In this document: in pieces, positions 61,922-64,000 of the stretch
Layout: the number at the start of each line of letters is the position of its first letter
Numbering within the stretch: position 1 is the first letter of the stretch
From: Caldicellulosiruptor hydrothermalis 108
GTDB taxonomy: Bacteria > Bacillota > Thermoanaerobacteria > Caldicellulosiruptorales > Caldicellulosiruptoraceae
Assembly (NCBI RefSeq): GCF_000166355.1
Contig: NC_014652.1
Location: 650,001-714,000 of the forward strand
Direction: 5' to 3'
Length of the DNA stretch: 64,000 nucleotides
Notes under the pieces: generated by a model
The model's input: only the letters and a program-made list of their open reading frames with translations
What the model was told of the DNA's origin: nothing
Database searches by the model: none
Translations under genes and position numbers: made by a program

Positions 61922-63421
61922 GTGACTGAATATGTATTAGAAGCACGAAACATAAGAAAGCAGTTCCCCGGAGTTAAGGCTTTAAATGGCGTTAATTTTC
62001 AACTAAAAAAAGGCGAAATACATGCGTTAATGGGAGAAAATGGAGCCGGAAAATCGACTTTTATAAAAATTATTACAGGTGTTCATAAAGCTGATGAAGG
62101 TGAAATTTTTATAAAAGGTAAAAAAGTTGAAATTAATAATCCTAATGATGCTAAAAAGTTAGGAATTGCGGTAGTCCATCAACAATTAGCATGCTATCCA
62201 CACTTAAGTATTACAGAAAATATATTTATTGGCCAAGAATTAGTCCATCCTTTTGGTAAAAGGTTATTATGGAGGGATATGCATAAGAAAACAAAAGAGT
62301 TATTGAATGAATTAGGGGTCGATTATGATCCATTTACTCCAATGGGTGCTTTATCAATTGCACAACAGGAAATAGTTGAGATTGCAAAAGCTATTTCAAC
62401 AAACGCAGAAATTATAATTATGGATGAACCTACAGCGGCATTAACTAAAAAGGAAAGCGAAGAATTATACAGAATTATTGAGCAGTTAAAAGCAAAAGGC
62501 ACCTCTATAATATTTGTTTCACATCGTATGGAAGATGTGTATAGATTGGCAGATAGAATCACCGTTTTTAGGGATGGCCAATACATTGGGACATGGGATA
62601 GTGATAAAATTTCGACACAAGAATTAATTGTTGCAATGGTTGGGCGTGAGGTTAATCAATTATTCCCGAAAAAGCAAGTTCAAATAGGTGAAGAAATACT
62701 AAGAATAGAAGGTTTAACTAAGACAGGATATTTTCGAGATGTATCCTTTAATTTAAGAAAAGGCGAAATATTAGCATTAACAGGATTAGTCGGGGCTGGA
62801 AGAAGTGAAGTTTGTCAGGCGATAGCAGGAATATTGAAACCTGATAAAGGAAAAATCTTTATTGAAGGGAAAGTAGTGAAAATATCTAATCCGTCGGATG
62901 CGTTGAGGTTAGGAATAGGTTATTTACCAGAAGATAGACAAGAGCAGGGGTTAATTGTTGAGTGGGAAATCTTTAAGAATATTAGTTTGCCTGTATTACA
63001 AAAATTTGCAAATAGATTATGGTTAAATGTAAACAGGGAAATTACTACAGCTAATGATTTAGCAAGCAAGGTTAATGTAAAGGCAAGAAGTGTTTTTGAT
63101 AAAGTAAGTTCGTTATCTGGTGGAAATCAACAAAAGGTAGTGGTAGCCAAGTTACTGAATATAAATCCGAAGATAATAATAATGGATGAACCAACAAAAG
63201 GAATAGATGTGGGGGCAAAGGCTGCAATTCATGAACTTATGAGTGAACTTGCAGGTGAGGGATATGGTATCATTATGATTTCTTCAGAAATGCCAGAAGT
63301 GTTAGGGATGGCTGACAGGGTTGTCGTTATGTGTGAAGGACGCGTGACTGCTGTGTTTGACAGAAAAGAAGCTACTCAAGAGAAAATCTTGGAAGCTGCA
63401 ATGACAAAGATGCATGTATAA
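61922..63421 (+). CDS. Sugar ABC transporter ATPase, RbsA/MglA type
   Basis: The 499-residue protein is a tandem ATPase of the ribose/galactose importer class. The start is the GTG at 61922, seven bases after AAGGAGG; an upstream frame overlapping the isomerase gene is rejected. The first half has intact Walker A GENGAGKST near residue 37 and a changed signature (SIAQQEIVEIAKAI); the second has a degenerate P-loop GLVGAGRSE and a normal signature SGGNQQKVVVAKLL, as is usual. Leucine is encoded mostly by TTA, unlike the flagellar genes. Confidence 0.95.
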   Translation: MTEYVLEARNIRKQFPGVKALNGVNFQLKKGEIHALMGENGAGKSTFIKIITGVHKADEGEIFIKGKKVEINNPNDAKKLGIAVVHQQLACYPHLSITENIFIGQELVHPFGKRLLWRDMHKKTKELLNELGVDYDPFTPMGALSIAQQEIVEIAKAISTNAEIIIMDEPTAALTKKESEELYRIIEQLKAKGTSIIFVSHRMEDVYRLADRITVFRDGQYIGTWDSDKISTQELIVAMVGREVNQLFPKKQVQIGEEILRIEGLTKTGYFRDVSFNLRKGEILALTGLVGAGRSEVCQAIAGILKPDKGKIFIEGKVVKISNPSDALRLGIGYLPEDRQEQGLIVEWEIFKNISLPVLQKFANRLWLNVNREITTANDLASKVNVKARSVFDKVSSLSGGNQQKVVVAKLLNINPKIIIMDEPTKGIDVGAKAAIHELMSELAGEGYGIIMISSEMPEVLGMADRVVVMCEGRVTAVFDRKEATQEKILEAAMTKMHV

Positions 63422-63466
63422 TAAATAGCATATTGGAACAAATGACTGACAGAGAAGGGGATGTAG

Positions 63467-64000
63467 ATGGGGAAAAAATCAAAACTTTCATTAATGAACA
63501 CAGCTAATTTTCAGCAGATAGGGTTATTAATTTTTATAGTTGGGCTTTCGATAGTTGTTCAAATTCGAAATCCGCGATTTTTAACATTTGAAAATATTAG
63601 TGATCTACTTACGAATACTGCTATACTGGCTATATTAACGGTTGGAATGATGCTTGTTATTGTTACAAGAGGTATTGATTTGTCAGTAGGTTCTGTTTTA
63701 GCTCTCGCGGGAATGATATCGGCATTAATAGTTAGTAAATATCAAAATGTTTCACCTATCGTTGCTATATTAATTGGAATTTTTGTAGGTGCAATTTGTG
63801 GTGTAATAAATGGTTTCTTGATATCAAAGACTAATATATTACCAATAATAGCTACTTTAGGAACGATGAATATTTATAGAGGTATTACATACATGATAAG
63901 TAAGGGTCAGTGGGTAAGTGCTGATGAGATGCCACTAAGTTTTAAAAGAATAGCTACGGGAAGTATACTTGGAATAAATAATTTGATAGTTGTAGCGATA
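63467..64000 (+). CDS. Sugar ABC transporter permease, RbsC type (3' end outside window)
   Basis: An open frame from the ATG at 63467 (AGAAGGGG upstream) runs 178 codons to the window end without a stop. It is strongly hydrophobic with several membrane segments and carries the family block VTRGIDLSVGSVLALAGMI near residue 64 and TLGTMNIYRGITYMISKGQ near residue 123. It is the membrane partner of the ATPase just upstream; a substrate-binding protein should lie beyond the window. Confidence 0.93.
   Translation, partial: MGKKSKLSLMNTANFQQIGLLIFIVGLSIVVQIRNPRFLTFENISDLLTNTAILAILTVGMMLVIVTRGIDLSVGSVLALAGMISALIVSKYQNVSPIVAILIGIFVGAICGVINGFLISKTNILPIIATLGTMNIYRGITYMISKGQWVSADEMPLSFKRIATGSILGINNLIVVAI

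Overview
The window reads as chromosome of a low-GC, anaerobic, probably thermophilic Gram-positive bacterium. Gene content and protein style are close to what is known from Caldicellulosiruptor and related thermophilic Clostridia; the genus is an inference, not something shown by a marker gene. Supporting signs are near-consensus TTGACA/TATAAT promoters with extended -10 elements, strong AGGAGG ribosome sites with frequent TTG and GTG starts, a CIRCE element before groESL, a thermophile-type SpeH, and many 4-base gene overlaps. Almost every gene is on the + strand; only an IS transposase and a Fic gene point the other way. No tRNA, rRNA or CRISPR array was seen.

Layout. 1-14.8 kb is the distal part of a large fla/che operon: fliP (5' end outside), fliQ, fliR, flhB, flhA, flhF, flhG, a PilZ protein, cheA, cheW, cheC, cheD, a small membrane protein, the flagellar sigma factor, a FapA-like protein, a small charged protein, a SwrB-like protein and a short membrane protein resembling only the N-terminal part of MltG. 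14.8-19.9 kb holds an AraC regulator, CIRCE-groES-groEL, a HAD phosphatase and a DUF362/ferredoxin protein. At 19.9-21.76 kb an IS4-type element with 16-bp flanking direct repeats sits exactly between the DUF362 stop codon and a cheX gene. 21.8-29.1 kb: cheX, trmL-like, degV, a radical-SAM pair with RNase G, efp and an acidic zinc-ribbon protein. 29.3-34.9 kb: a serine-biosynthesis-like operon (class V aminotransferase, serA, DUF1015), a HAD phosphatase and speH.

35-50 kb: a Fic protein, a PfkB sugar kinase, ACT plus UPF0210 proteins, dapF, secG, an HD-domain protein, RNase R, dnaX, a second DUF362 protein, a DnaA-box cluster, hpf, secA, and prfB with an intact programmed +1 frameshift. 50.3-54.4 kb is the most interesting accessory block: a cheW overlapping prfB, then three consecutive receiver-domain proteins, namely a receiver-histidine kinase, a receiver-HDOD protein and a receiver protein whose C-terminus looks like a degenerate kinase ATPase domain. 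54.5-57.4 kb is leuCDB; then an Fe-S aldo/keto reductase and rpsF-ssb-rpsR.

60.4-64 kb begins a sugar operon (fucose/arabinose-isomerase-type enzyme, RbsA/MglA-type ATPase, RbsC-type permease cut by the window end). Its codon use differs visibly from the rest, and it follows a 584-base gene-free stretch containing a strong promoter. I found no clear-cut new defence or mobile system. The best candidates for something undescribed are the three-receiver signalling block, the MltG-like orphan domain in the motility operon, and the DnaA-box cluster.
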